64,000 nucleotides of DNA from the NCBI GenBank assembly GCA_036250195.1, contig JAVHZZ010000003.1, positions 15,917,004 to 15,981,003 on the forward strand. Direction: 5' to 3'. This DNA comes from Mixophyes australis. Taxonomy: Eukaryota; Chordata; Amphibia; Anura; Limnodynastidae. A program made the translations under genes and the position numbers. The notes beneath the pieces are model-generated. The model saw only the letters and a list, made by a program, of their open reading frames with translations, was not told the DNA's origin and made no database searches. This document shows positions 11,336 to 30,481 of this stretch, in pieces (within the stretch, counting starts at the first letter, position 1; the number at the start of each line of letters is the position of its first letter).

Positions 11336-12868
11336 AGGCTAAATTTCAGATTGAGAAAGAGGACTTACCAGAAGAAGCTAGGCCTTACTACTTGCTAGCT
11401 GGGGTTCAGACCTGGACCAGGTTACTTCCTGTTCATACACAGGAGAAGTCAATAATCCATGGATGTATAGGGGGAATTAAATTGTCTTTTGAGGATGCAA
11501 ACAGAAGAGGGGAGATTTAAAGAAAAAAATATATTCACCTAGTTTCAGTGCCAGGAAAATGACTAGACTGTCAGACTGACAATTGACAAAAACAGGTAAG
11601 TGGAAGATAAAAGAATTTTAATCAAAATAGATGACAATGCTATTGTTGTGCCTTAGTATGATCACTATTATTATTTATGTTCTCTTTAAAATGAAGAACA
11701 AGCTTTGCAACTTACTTTGCTAAATCTGTTTACTAAGAGAATACTTTAGCATGCAACAAAAACAATTTTTTGGCAAGCGACAAGATAAATATTTGGCTTA
11801 AATTCTTTATTTAATAATTTTGAAATGTTATTTATGTAAAATAATGATGTTGACCAAACTTGACTGTATGTGAAATATTTCATCTATATCTGATTTATTG
11901 GATAAAAACACTCAACATTTCAAAATAATATAAACAGTGTGAGCAAGTGACCTTCTCGTAATCCGTGTTTTCTTCCAAACTATTCACAATAACAAATGTG
12001 CTGAGAGGGCTGTAATAATAGACTAATATATCTGGTACTCACGACAGATAGAGATCGTTTAGTTATGTGCGCTGTGTCCGCTGGAGATTATGAAAGTCAG
12101 GGTCATCCCACTTGGGATGGATACTGGCTGTCTGCTGTTTTCATATCCTGTCCTATGACATTGGCACATGCCTGCATTTTGCTATTAGAAATTCAGCCCA
12201 GCGTAATAGTGGTCCTATGACTTAGAACCCCCTTCTTCTCTACTGAGGAAATTGCACCACCTCAGGATATCTGACCTCCGACCTGATATACAAAACAAGT
12301 TGATGCAGACTGTTCAGTCGGGCCTGCCTAGAAGAAAGTATGAGAGAAAGGGGTCCTGGAAAATGGAGCCACACATGCTAACCTTAGAGTTTGGGTTTTG
12401 AAACTTTGGATTTTGAACATGCCCACCAATGCTTACAATTGAATGCAAGGTCATGAATTTGTACTTTAGCCAAGAAATAAAACTGAATTTTGGAAATTAT
12501 TCAGTCTGATACAAATATTCATATAAAATGGGGGAGCTAGCAAATTGCCCCCACTTTGAACCTTATTTTTATAGGGTTATTTAACCTTGTATTACACATA
12601 ACTATACCTAATGTAGCAAGAAAATACAATTTCATTCATCAAGATATATAGATCTGGATTATGCAAAACCTATAAAATTAAAAAGTAAATTGTTGGTAGA
12701 ATCTGAAGTTTGCATATGTCAACAAAAATAAAAAGGCTTATTTAGAAAGGGTAGTTTCTTTTAGTGCATCTTAGTAAATAAGACTGACTGTGTACAATTA
12801 TAATGTCATCCTGAAATTTTATGTAACTAATGAAGTATGATATCTGATTTTCTACCTGTCATGTATAG
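11336..12868. other. SCARA3 intron, nothing recognised
   Basis: AT-rich intron sequence without a recognisable element. It ends in the acceptor ATGTATAG directly before exon 4. Confidence 0.5.
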
Positions 12869-12967
12869 TTTTTAGGAAAGTTGATTCTCTGCATGATGAC
12901 TTCAGTTCGACTAAATCAAGTTACGAGAAGAAGATTGTTTCAGTACAAGTAAATCTTCAAGAGCTTG
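12869..12967 (+). CDS. SCARA3: SCARA3 coding exon 4 (start of the stalk)
   Basis: A 99-bp exon completes the split Val codon and encodes VFRKVDSLHDDFSSTKSSYE and on to NLQEL, matching the VFRKVDSL...YDKK...NLQGL stretch of mammalian SCARA3 immediately after the membrane helix. It ends with a single G before GTAAAT, so the next intron is again phase 1. The segment begins the heptad-patterned extracellular stalk. Confidence 0.92.
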
Positions 12968-13338
12968 GTAAATATTGCAATTTTCTGTTGATCTTTGTGG
13001 AGTCATCTGAGGTTCTTCAAAAATACTACAAAATGTTACTAGGGTTTTACTAAAATCCGTTAACCACTCATAAGTTAATATTAAATGTAGCAGAAATAGA
13101 GCAGCACTGTGCTGATTTAAAGAGCTTTTCCACCTCCTCTTCAACAATTGGGACCTCTATCACAAAGAGGAAGAGGTCCCAATACCACAGCTAGTTCAGT
13201 AGAGCCTGGTCCTGGTACTTACAATTACTGGGGACCTTAGGAGGGCAACGTTCATAATATTTTCTGAGAGATGGATGAGGGAGGTGTCTGATACAGGGCT
13301 AAAACTGACACTAGGTAGAGCACAGATGCCATCATTCA

Positions 13339-13650
13339 TCATCATTACCATTTATTTATATAGCGCCACTGATTCTGCAGCGCTGTACAGAGAACTCATT
13401 CACATCAGTCCCTGCCCCATTGGAGCTTACAGTCTCTCACACACACACAGACACACACACAGACTAGGGTCAATTTGATAGCAGCCACCAATTAACCTAC
13501 CAGTATGTTTTTGGAATGTGGGAGGAAACCGGAGCACTGGGAGGAAACCCACGCAAACACAGGGAGAACATACAAACTCCTCACAGATAAGGCCACGGTC
13601 GGGAAGTGCTGCAAGGCAGAAATGCTAACCACTGAGCCACCGTGCTGCCG
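13339..13650 (-). mobile_element. tRNA-headed SINE with 8-bp target duplication
   Basis: Read on the - strand, the element starts with a tRNA-like head (GGTGGCTCAGTGGTTAGCA as A box). It then has a conserved body (GTTTGTATGTTCTCCCTGTG and the GTTTCCTCCCACATTCC block) and ends in GCGCTATATAAATAAATGG and an ATG/ATC run. ATCATTCA flanks both sides (13331-13338 and 13651-13658). The B-box region is shortened here. The same family occurs at 21318-21655 and 58743-59068. Confidence 0.85.
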
Positions 13651-13658
13651 ATCATTCA

Positions 13659-15184
13659 GTAAGCCATTATTTATAGCTATGTGCCATCTGGCACACAGAG
13701 ATGGGACTAATTGTCAGAACCGCGCTGAAATGAGCGGACAGCGGAGATCACAGGGTAGAGACCCACGATTAGGAGGGCTGGAAACAATGTACAGTGATAA
13801 AACAATATTATTTCCAGTCAATTTTAAAAGGTCAGAGTAATGTTACTTTGTTCTGTAAACAAAAATATGTGCTAAATACATCAGTAAGTGCTTCATTTCC
13901 ACCATAAGCCAGTAAAATACAATATACAATGATAAATATATTATTACTATTATATATATATAAATTATATAATTTTATAAATACATTCTAAATAAAGGAA
14001 AACAAAGCATGTGAACAAGCTTACATAGTTCAGGAACTATTTAGCTTAACACCAGTGTTTTAAATATTGATTGTCTATTGCGCTCTGCGATAGTCTTGTC
14101 TCCAGTCTTCCATATAAAGCTAAATCTCACCCCTAACCCACTACCCCTAATGTTATAAATAATCTTGGTGAAATTCTTATTTACTGATGATTGTTCCTGA
14201 TGTTGAATTATGTATTATAACATGAACTAAAAACAATAGTATGGACTCAAAGCACATTTTATTATTTTTGAATCCTCCACATCTGGAATAGTATCACACA
14301 TATGATATAGCTACATGCTTGGTAAGCATTATCTCTTACAAACAACAAATTTACCATCCATTTCATCGGAGGACTGGGGCCAGAACATTTAAGGATTGAA
14401 ATCTGTGTAAGCGTGTTCCCAGACCAGGTCAGCTGTGTGTTGTTTTGCAGCGAATTATGGGGATTTAAAAGTGTGCCAAAATTTGTTCTTAATTCATTTT
14501 ACACATTGAAGTTCTGCATGTTGCACTAGAGAGGATCCTCTCTATAAACGCAGTAGCAATGACAGGTTAAGACCTAATAAATAGATCTGCTCTAGACTGG
14601 ACGTGTTTACAAACACTAAAAGCCAAGCAAACGCAGGTTTGAGTTCCCGCATCGGTTGAGAACTGTTGTACTTTGCAGATCAGCCCCCCCCCTCAAAAAA
14701 AATAAAATAAATATCAGTCCAGACTGAGGACTGTCTGTTCTGCTACTAGCAAAAGTTCAGTCTACAAAATTCCACATCCTGTTTGAACATAAAGTTATTT
14801 GTGAACTATAAATGGCTGCAGAGTATGCGCAGATGGAGCCGGCTGCAATTACACAGTAAAAGTCAGCTGGAGATAATGATGTCAATTAACCAATTAAAGA
14901 GATTTCATGTTGTGCTCTGGTAAACACAATTATTTGGTTTGCTTCAATAAACATTTGCAATTAAAAACAGGAGGAAGAATCATTTGAGAAAGATGTAAAA
15001 TCAGCGTATACGGTATTTCTCCAGTCTTCTTATAAGTGTCAGTTCTATATCAAGATACAAAGGCAAAGTATTATCCGAGCAATAGACTTTATAAATATTA
15101 AGTAGTAAACATAGGGGTTAAAGCAGAATATTTTGCGCTGTGCATGCCCAGGGAACAGGCCACATGCATCTGACACTTTCTCCT
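13659..15184. other. SCARA3 intron, nothing recognised
   Basis: Apart from a short AT microsatellite near 13950 I see no classifiable element or gene. Confidence 0.5.
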
Positions 15185-15185
15185 C

Positions 15186-15435
15186 CTTACGTTTAGAGGG
15201 GAGGGATGGGAAAGGGGAGGGATGGGGAAGGGGAGGGATGGGAAAGGGGAGGGATGGGGAGGGATGGGGAAGGGGAGGGATGGGGAAGGGGAGGGATGGG
15301 ATGGGAAAGGGGAAGGATGGGGAAGGGGAGGGATGGGAAAGGGGAGGGATGGGGAAGGGGAGGGATGGGAAAGGGGAGGGATGGGGAAGGGGAGGGATGG
15401 GAAAGGGGAAGGATGGGGAAGGGGAGGAATGGGCA
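15186..15435. repeat. G-rich minisatellite, about 16-bp unit
   Basis: Variants of GGGGAGGGATGGGAAA and GGGGAGGGATGGGGAA alternate for 250 bp. The G-strand carries a run of three or more G in every few bases, so it could form G-quadruplexes. Long open frames on both strands here are repeat artefacts. Confidence 0.95.
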
Positions 15436-21317
<5,882 letters not shown>

Positions 21318-21655
21318 CAATCACTATTATTACCATTTATTTATATAGCACCACTAATTCCACAGCGCTGTAGAGAACTCACTCACATCAGTCCCTGCCC
21401 CATTGGGGCTTACAGTCTAAATTCCCTAACGCACAGACACACACATACAGACAGACTAAGGTCAATTTGTTAACAGCCAATTAACCTACCAGTATGTTTT
21501 TGGAGTGTGGGAGGAAACCAAAGCACCCAGAGGAAACCTACGCAAACATGGGGAGAACATACAAACTCCACACAGATAAGGCCATGGTCGGGAATTGATC
21601 TCATGACCCCAGTGCTGTGAGGCAGAAGTGCTAACAACTTAGCCACCGCGCCACT
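21318..21655 (-). mobile_element. tRNA-headed SINE
   Basis: Same family and orientation as 13339-13650. The - strand shows the GTGGCTAAGTTGTTAGCACTT head, a B-box-like GAGATCAATTCCC region, the conserved body, and the TATATAAATAAATGG end. No clear target duplication was found. Confidence 0.8.
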
Positions 21656-23670
21656 CTTTCCAAAGTGTTCTACCTAAACCTGTCATAACTGATGAGAAGA
21701 CAACTTGTAAAATAAAGAACCTCAAATCTCACATCTCAAAAGTAGACAAGTAAATGGCTATCGGAACCTTTCTCTCAGCGCAGTGATAAATATTTAACAC
21801 TTTGAACATTTGTGCAACATTTGTTACAATGACCAATTTCTATAGAATAATGCCATCCTTGCTGTTATCTATATGGATATTAGAGGATTTATCTGACCCA
21901 AGAAAATCACAAAGTTTATAACTCTGAGTTGACTGCATTCCAATAGAATGTTTACCAGAGAGATTCATTCTTAGTGTCCCCCAGGAAGAGATAGCGTGAC
22001 AAGCGAATATCCGCAGGGTAACTTTGAAAGTAATTGCGGCTGCATTTAATAAAATGCTAAGGTAGCAAAGCTGCATTACAGATTGGTGGCAGAAAATAGC
22101 TTCTTTAGAAGTTATTTAAATGCATATAATGCATTCCACATACAGAGCACAGACATACAGTAATACAACACTTTATAACCCCCAGCAGGCAAATAAAAAT
22201 TCCATTCACAGTTCCAGCTGTAGCGATCCATGTACAAGCCTAGAGCGCACACACACACACACACACACACACAGTGATATTTTCCACATGTGTAAACACT
22301 TTTCAGCTGATAGATTTATAATGTGAACAAATTCACAGGTAGGTATAGCACAGTTCATCCGATTTAAAGCACGCAGTAGCTGGAGCAGAGATAATTGAGC
22401 GAGAGATGATTGATGGGAGTACCTGTGTCCGTTTAAAAGTGGTGCCCCCTTATCTGATGTTAAGCAGCAATATGGAAGACTGTAACCTATTACATGTTAC
22501 ATATTAAATATTGCAAGGCTGAGTGTCCTTATACAAATTTACAGGTAGGGGTCACTCTACCCCTGCTCATATGTATTAATGTCTTCACAGATTTGGTTCC
22601 GGTATTGACATTGGACCAGTGCTGGAAACTGAGGCGGTTGTAACCGCTGCTTAGAATGAGGACACCTCTGTCATTTTGCTTAGCCTGAGGTGGTGACATT
22701 TTAACCTACAACAACCATGGAAAGAATAAACAACGAGTGAGCTCTTTGATAAATTGGACAATTGTACATTTCTTATTGGCCTCAATGCTCCACAATTGCC
22801 AACATTCTAAAATAGATTGCAGAGATACTTTGCTGCCGCTCTGGTGAATCTAAGCACTTCATGAGTGTGTCTCGGTGGAGCTTGCAGCACTGTAGTCTGC
22901 ATCATGAAGTGTTTCCTCAGTTTGGTTATAACATGTTTTATTTCAATAACATACCTCCCAACATTTGGGTAGGCGGCATCGGGACATGGGGAGTGGCCAC
23001 GGCACTATGGGTTTGCGGCCTCATCATGATGGGGGAGTGCTCGAACACCTGGGGCATGCCTAGTTCTTTTGAAGCACTAGGATACCCCCCTCCCCTCCAA
23101 ACCCCTTCATTGCTATGCGTACCAGTGCACACGGTGCCCGTTCACCGCTGCCAGGCTGAGCAGCAGTAAACAGGCAATACCTCCCTAATTTCCCACCAAT
23201 TAGGACAACACTGCCCCGATCGGGATGGCAGGAAAGAGCCCTCAAATCAGGATTGTCCTGTCTAAATCGGGATGGTTGAGGGGTAAAGAAGAGTTGATGG
23301 TAAAGATTACAACTAAGGAACACACAAAGAGGAGACAAAATTAGTGACAATATTAGTGAATTGGGACATATGCTGTACCAAAAATTGTATGGGACCTGTA
23401 GTAATTAAATAATTGACTGAAATTGGCAATTTTGGTGAACAACATTGATATCTCTTATTTAGGGATCCCATGTGTTCACTCAAAAGCTTTACTCACAGTT
23501 TCCCATATTTTAACACATTTTACTAGGTTCCTATAGCTGTTTCCCTTATATGGGATCTAAAGGATGGTCTGGATTTTATTGTATTATCTGAGCAACCTTT
23601 AGATCACACGGGTGTTACATTTCCAAATGAATGTAGCCTTTGTAACATTATTCCACTTCCATCTCAAATG
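21656..23670. other. SCARA3 intron, with unclassified repeat sequence
   Basis: A (CA)n run sits at 22248-22273. From about 22948 to 23275 the text is built of CCTCCCAACATTTGGG and GGACTGTCC/ATCGGGAT-type phrases that recur in diverged form at 16465-16500 and 33985-34085. This indicates an old interspersed repeat whose ends I could not define. No gene is seen. Confidence 0.45.
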
Positions 23671-24258
23671 TGTCACGGAATTGCAGAGATGGCCGCTAAC
23701 CGGTATTGGTGCAACTGAACAGGGAGGCGCGGAGTCTAACGTTCCCTTGGTATTCACCAGGGACCAGGTCTGGGCTTAACTGCAGAGGGTGCGCAGGTCG
23801 CGGTTCTCCAAGACAGTCACCAGTGTAGCAAAAGTAGTATACAGGCGTAGTCAGGCAATCCAGGTCAGAGCCAACCGAGCGGTGCGGTACACAGGGAGGA
23901 TCCAGAGAGAAGTCAGGTCAAGCAAAATAGTCAAACCAGCAGGGCAGCGAGGTGCCAAAACTAAACACAGGAGGGTAGTCACAGGAAGCCGAGTCAGAAT
24001 CGAAGAAGACACTGGATCAGAAGTTCAGGAAACGCTGGAGCAGGAGTGAACCGATAATCTGGCACTAGACATGTGTCAGAGGCTGCTTTATATAGCCTAA
24101 GGTGCATCCTGATTGGGAGATTTTGGCGGTCAGACATGCTGGCTGCCAACAGGTGAGCAGACATAGCGTCCCGCTGCTGGGCAACAGGACGTGGTTGCTG
24201 AGAAGGTGCAGGGGTCTGTCTCCTGCACCAAGTGTCAGTGCGGAGACGGCGCCTGACA
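23671..24258 (-). mobile_element. Solo LTR with 5-bp target duplication
   Basis: The segment begins TGTCA and ends TGACA and is flanked by AAATG on both sides (23666-23670 and 24259-24263), as expected for retroviral-type integration. On the - strand a TATA box (TATATAAA, 24087-24094) lies inside, so the LTR points against SCARA3. There is no internal region, so it is the product of recombination between two LTRs. I cannot tell Gypsy from endogenous retrovirus without the internal part. The open frame at 23789-24049 lies wholly inside and is not a gene. Confidence 0.85.
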
Positions 24259-24263
24259 AAATG

Positions 24264-27200
24264 TTTCTGAAATAGTCATTCACAGACCCTGCTCTAGTGG
24301 GGTTTACAGGCTATTCCTGTTTGCTAACACAGGTAGAGCCCTGGTTGGCATTGAACCTGTGGCCCTTTAAGGAAGCAATGCTAACCACTGTACCAGAAGC
24401 TGAACTAGTGAGCTGCGGGCCCCGATGTAGGGAATCGGGGAGGAGGGAACCGGAACCCACAGCACGCTAGTGCCCAGTGCAGAGGGCCCCATAATCTCCA
24501 TGGGCAAGGGTGTACTGCACCTGCTTAATCAATGGTAGTTCCACGACTGCACTGTAACACCTTGACTTCCAAGTAGTTGTTCCCTAGCTTTCATTTCAAA
24601 TTGGCAAAGCATCAAATACACCACAAATTCCAACATATATCAGGCTTCACCACTTAGCTGTATCTGCAGATCCACAATGATAGTTATCATACATATGTAC
24701 ATAGGTCCTTGGCACCTCCCCTGTGGGATCTCCTGAACGGGGTCCAGGAAGTTAGTTTGTGTTTTTTGCTTTTTTCCTGCTGAGTAGAAAGAAACCTTTA
24801 TTGACAGATAACATATGGTATTTTGTTTGCTTTTTTTATAGCAAAAGTGCCCAACTTAAACCATTTGGGCAACGTGCTTTATCTATATCATGTGCACAAA
24901 AAAAATCCTCAGCACAAATACAGAAAGTCACAGAAGTTTGTAAAGAAAACACAAAGGAGCACAGTAGGTCTGTAATAAACGCCACAGAGTGACTCAGAAT
25001 TGGACTTCACAAGTTGTATAATGCTGTTTCCTTTCAGTTCCACTGCTGGTGGGATAAATTGTTTCCAAGCATTACTTCATGCAAAGATTCACAGCTGAGG
25101 GAGACAGGATTCGAGGCACAGTAAATAGTATTTTTCCACTTTGCAGGGTGTAAATATGTAAAGGAAATGTACCATTAAAGGCAGAATATATCTGTTTTCA
25201 ATATAAATTCAAACTTACAGGAGACTTTTTTAGAGTTATTCGGGAAGGATAAATAACAGGAAACTCTACAGTTTGCAATATTTACGGTACAGAAACAGAG
25301 TTTATGGTGATTAGCTGTGATTTGTCTCTTTGCAATGTGTGGTTAAGACTTATCATGAAATTTACAGCACAGGATACTCTCAATTTCAGCAGAACAATCC
25401 TGATTTGTGAACTTAAAAGCATACATGGATGTGGATGAGAAAGTGGGCATGTGTTGGTGTTTTGGTGGACCAGGGAAATGTTTGTCAGATGGGGTGGGAT
25501 TTTGGTGAGTAAGGGGTAGGGCTTATTTTGGTTACATTTTGGGAGGTCCGGGTATGGTAGAGGGTTAGCACCAGTTTTATCTAGACTCTAACATTTATAT
25601 TGGGTAATGCCTATTTAGCCATCCAAACCTGCAACTACACATCAGAATGGAGCACACAGAGGACCTTACCCAGATGTTGCTTTAATGTTTTAGGGGCTAC
25701 ATGTGCCCCTCTATTCTTCATTTCAGCCCTCACCACTTTTAAGCATTTCAATTAAATATGACACTCTCACACTTCTAAATTGTTTTATTTCATTTTAAAA
25801 TATAACTTCTTAACCTAATTTTATACTTTATTTTCCAGTTTAGTAAGTTACTTGTTTTATACGTGTGTCCTTGATCAGATGTGTTCTTGCTACACTGTAT
25901 GACTTCTAGTCTATCTCATAATTTCTTTAAATGTAACGCCACCCAAAAGTGATTTTTCCAAATGAAAATCACTATACTGGGTTCTACAACTCAATGGAAT
26001 AACTTCTGATTCTTGAACTTTCTGCCTGAAATTGTTTGTTAAAACCTCACAAACAGAATCTGCTGAGGCATTTTGACAGATATTCTGTGGATCACTGGCA
26101 TTTTTTTTTAGCAACAATTGTATCTATGGAAACAGTAAAATCCATCCTTTACATTTCTGGCCATGTCTCTATGCAACATAGAGTGTAATATATTGCAATC
26201 CAATCTGAAATCAGCAGATGTTTGTGGGTGAGAACAACCAACGTATTCTGTACCACTGCAACAGGGGCAATTAGCCTAAGATATACATCCGACAAGAAAA
26301 GGTAGATTCTTACATTTACAAATACTGACTATAGGTAATAGACCCCATAACTTGTCAGGGCATTAAAATGGGTGATTTTCTATTTACTTTTGCTAATCAA
26401 TGCAATAGCAATAGGTGTGCAATTTTTAACTCATAAACAAGTGGTCTGGTGTGCATATCATCATCATCATCATCATCATCATTTATTTATGAAACAAATT
26501 CCCAAGGACCACATGTTTGTCTTGCATATCCTCTTTTTGAGGCTTATTCTTAATCCTGATGGATATTAGCAGTAGCACTACTAAGTAATGGATCTTTTGG
26601 TTTAGGTTTAGATAGGTAGATCCTTTAAGTACAGAATGGCATGTGCAGCATTTTCGTGAGTTTCTCTGTATCTCTCTGCCTCTCTTTTACAGAAATGCCT
26701 TTATCCAATTTTTCCTTCCAAATTAAACTTTACTGAAATGTACTTATACTTACCTACTCTTCTGGAATGTCAGACTCTTTAATTTTGAGGAGTTCTCCCA
26801 GTATCCTAGGAGAATAGTCCATTCACCAGGATTTCACCCACTTGTGAAGTAGAAGGGGGATTGATGATGCAATTTGTTGTAAATCACATCATTATGGCCC
26901 CATCCCCAGCTATATGATACCAGGAATCGCAGCAGTGCTTAGAAGGGGACAAGGCCAAGGGCTAACTGGGCTAGGGGGTAGGGGTCAGGGGGTCATCGGC
27001 CCCTCTGAACTTTCCCTTTTCCTTTAAAATGTTCTTAATAGGCTGCTGAGCCCTCTCCTGGGCAAGGCTAGGATGACATACATAGCTTTACCACGTCCCC
27101 ATGCAATTGCCACTTGCTCCTGGATCCTCCCTTCCAGAATCTCCTGGAGGGGAGGTCAGAAAAGTAAACAACTATGGTTTATATTATTTTATTTATTTAT

Positions 27201-27964
27201 TTTGTGGTGAGAGGGAAATTATATTTTTAGTTTATTTCCTGACACAATTACTCCCATTTTAAAACCATGTAACACCCATTCTCTGTATTAGCTCAAACAC
27301 ATAGGGGCGCATCTGTGAAAGAGCGAAAAGCATTTTCACTGGCGATAGACTTATTTTTGCATCACCTAATTTATCAAAGAGTTGACCTACATTGACCATC
27401 TCTTCACCATTGAGTCACAGCCCAGGATTTGAAGTCCTTTTCTTTTCATTTTTAAAATAAATCAGATCTATTTTTAAACTTAATTTTATTTTATTTGTTT
27501 AACAAGTGGAACTGAAAGCCATATATCCCTTATAAGCCCATCCATGCCTAGCATAGCCAGTCATTATTATTCTATAAGAAGTATTCAGGTCTACATTGAC
27601 CAGTCTCTTCATCAATAAGACCCATCCCAGCATGTGAAGTCCTCCTCCAATGAAAGACCTAGACATACTGCTTGGATAAAAGCAAAAAACCTAGTCAGAC
27701 TGGTACATGTCCTGCCATTACACACCTCAAATTACTGTACCTTACTTGTACTCCTTAGGGAAATTAAATTGGTTTTCCATGGGTAAACTTTACATACAAG
27801 AATTTCATGAAATGGGCTATAGTTCTGTTTCAGATTTCCTGTGTGAGACATCCCAAAGTACAAAAGAGACTACTACACATGAGGGATGTCCTAGACAGAT
27901 GATACGAAACAATGATTAATATATAAGTAAAATAAGATCACTAATTATGTCATTACTTTAACAG
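24264..27964. other. SCARA3 intron 5, last part
   Basis: A tRNA-like head (GTACAGTGGTTAGCATTGC with a downstream GGTTCAATGCC) is visible on the - strand at about 24340-24400 and may be an old SINE. An ATC microsatellite lies at 26457-26482. A stretch at about 26930-27090 resembles 31420-31580 and may be an unclassified repeat. No gene is seen. Confidence 0.45.
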
Positions 27965-28419
27965 GTTTGCCAGGTCTTCCAGGCGCAAGAGGATTCAAAG
28001 GAGATGTAGGAGTCAAAGGACCTATAGGTCTAAAGGGAGAAAAAGGTGACACAGGTGACTTAGGTGATCCAGGCCATGAAGGACCAAGAGGACTTACTGG
28101 CAATTTAGGGCTTGCAGGACAAAAAGGTTCCCTTGGTATAAAAGGAGCCTCAGGTGTCAAAGGTGAGAAGGGTAGTATGGGGCCACCAGGTCCCAAAGGT
28201 CAAAAAGGAGCAAAAGGTGATTTAGGTCTTCTAGGACTTGGCGGACCACCCGGTGACATAGGAACTTCAGCCATATTTGGACCACAAGGACATCGAGGGC
28301 CACCTGAGATACCAGAGAAAGAAGAACCAATGGGTCCACAAGCGGAAGCTGGAATTCCAGGACCTCGTGGTTTGCTTGGACTTCCAGCTCCAAAAGAGCC
28401 ATCTACTGTCTCAAAATGA
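27965..28419 (+). CDS. SCARA3: SCARA3 last coding exon (collagen-like tail)
   Basis: After ACAG the exon completes a Gly codon and runs as Gly-X-Y collagen repeat. The start, GLPGLPGARGFKGDVGVKGP, matches the first collagen triplets of mammalian SCARA3. Thirty-four triplets are uninterrupted. From the triplet at 28270 the pattern breaks: AIF, then EIP EKE EPM, then AEA, then APK EPS replace Gly-X-Y, and the protein ends TVSK at a TGA (28417-28419). Total length (151 codons) is close to the mammalian collagen domain, so the breaks look like Gly-to-Ala and Gly-to-Glu substitutions rather than deletion. The first 34 triplets are poor in GPP and rich in Lys. The tail would form a triple helix outside the cell; the end may not fold that way. 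Confidence 0.93.
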
Positions 28420-30481
28420 ATGTAACCATGTTTAATGGAACTTAAGCTACATATTGGCAGCACTGGGGAAAGGAAAAACAGCTGTGACCGTAGATTTTTT
28501 CTCAATAAATACAAAATGACCAATCTTAATGAACCAAAAAATGTACTTAAAATGTAGATCCTCGGTCGTCAGAAATAGACCATGTGCTTGCCCACCACTG
28601 TCTAATCTTTCTCATTAATGACTGAATAGAGATCGCTGGACGAAAATCAAATTCTCTCTTTAGATAACTTACCTATTCAACTTACCTATGGACATTCATT
28701 AAGCTACAGAAAGTAAATTCTTCTCTTACATTATAGTCAACACATTATCTCCTGCATTGTATTGTATTGTGCTGGTGTTTATTTTTCTACGTACCATTCT
28801 ATATATTCTTCATCAAGGAAATATTTTAGGACTTTTCACTGAAAATTTGTTTTTTTAGTAAAGAAGATAAAACGAGAGGCAATAAATGACAGTATTAATA
28901 CTACAAAGCAGATGGGATGATGTCAGTACACTGTAAACGACAATTCCGAGTTCATCCCTCTGCTGATCTCCTGCTCAACTCTCTTTATATCTAAAAACTG
29001 GAAAGTCCTCAGTTTCTAAAGTTCATTTGGAGGTAAATTGGATGAAGACATGAAATGTGCATATGGAAAGGGGTCTTCCACTGTTTGGAGGTATTTAATC
29101 CCCCTCTATTTTTGATAGAAATAAAGAGTTTTTGTCCCAAGAACTGTCATCATTAAAGCAATGCAGCCAAGTACTGAACTTACTAAGCATGGACCTCGGC
29201 TGGAAATAAATGGTTACAATATGTATATAGAAAGCATATCCATGTATGCTAAATATTCCATTTACTAATATGCATTCAGTAACAAGATGAATAGGAATCG
29301 TGCCCCGTTTATGTCCATATTTATTGATATAAGTTGCAAACTAAATTTACACAAGTCACCTCTCATTACTGTTTGTGTTTATATAGTATTAATTACTGTA
29401 ACATTTCAACAGAACACTATGTCACTATGCTGTTTTTAAATAGTAACAATTGCTAAAAAGGTACATTGCATTCATCAGCACTATGCTTTTATCCCATATA
29501 CATAGCTGGATAGTTAGGACTTCAGACACATGCAAGCAGCAAGTTAAGGGTCACCCAGTTAGTTATGGACATATGTGTGTGTCCGTGGTGTATTATTATG
29601 GCACTGAATTTGACAAATATACACAAACTATGCATCATAACCCACACATGGTTCATTTTCTGTGGGTGGTATTGTTAGCAAAATGTCTGACGAAATAACC
29701 TAGGGATCAGTGATCTCTTTCTGAACTCTGTTTCCACTTTGTGTACAGTCTGTTGGAATAGAGCCACAACACATGGGCACCTAACATGAGAACCCTTACT
29801 GTCACAATCCAGGATGGTTTATGTCAGGGGTAGGCAACTGCCAGCCATGTGGTTTCGGAGCAGCTGAGAAGTGTCAGGTCATCTAAGCCTTGGTTATATG
29901 GCCCCCCGTTGTATGGGAGCACAGCCACAGTGATAATCCCAGTAATAATCTGCTAGATGTATTTCATAAAAAATGCTTGCCTGCTTTTGGACGCTAAGAA
30001 CCGAAGAATTGTATGAGACATGCACTTTCCTCTTGTTTGTTTGGGAATTATTTTAGGTAAGGACCATGATATGTTAGTACTCTTTACGGATCCTATACGG
30101 GTCCAGCAAAGCTCATATGACAGTTTGTAACCCAATGCACTGATTTTTACATACATCTGCAGGTCAAGAAGGCGCATGTGTGGGGTGTACAAATAATCTT
30201 ATTCTGATTGTCGGAGATGAGGGGACTGGTGTGTCCCACGTGCAAAAACAACATTTTAGATTTCAGGACAAGATATTTAAATTTACATTGTGGTGACGAC
30301 ACATTGACGGGGTGAACGGCCATTGATTAGCAGATTTACTCCAACAGCTTGGCAGGATTTTTACTGCTACTCAGGATGTGTTGGCAACTGCAGTTATCCT
30401 TAACTTCTCCATCCAGACATAGTTGATGCAGAGAATCGCATTTATAGTCTCACAAGTACCTATGTAATAAAGGCAGACCTG
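28420..30481. other. SCARA3 3' UTR and downstream sequence
   Basis: Polyadenylation signals AATAAA occur at 28504, 28882 and 29120, among others, so the 3' UTR may be short or several hundred bases long. No further gene follows. Confidence 0.5.
28504..28509 (+). promoter_or_regulatory. First candidate poly(A) signal of SCARA3
   Basis: AATAAA lies 85 bp after the stop codon. Later AATAAA sites at 28882-28887 and 29120-29125 are alternatives; sequence alone does not say which is used. Confidence 0.4.

Noticed and set aside
23789..24049. 86-codon Arg-rich open frame
   Set aside because: It lies entirely inside the solo LTR and is antisense to it.
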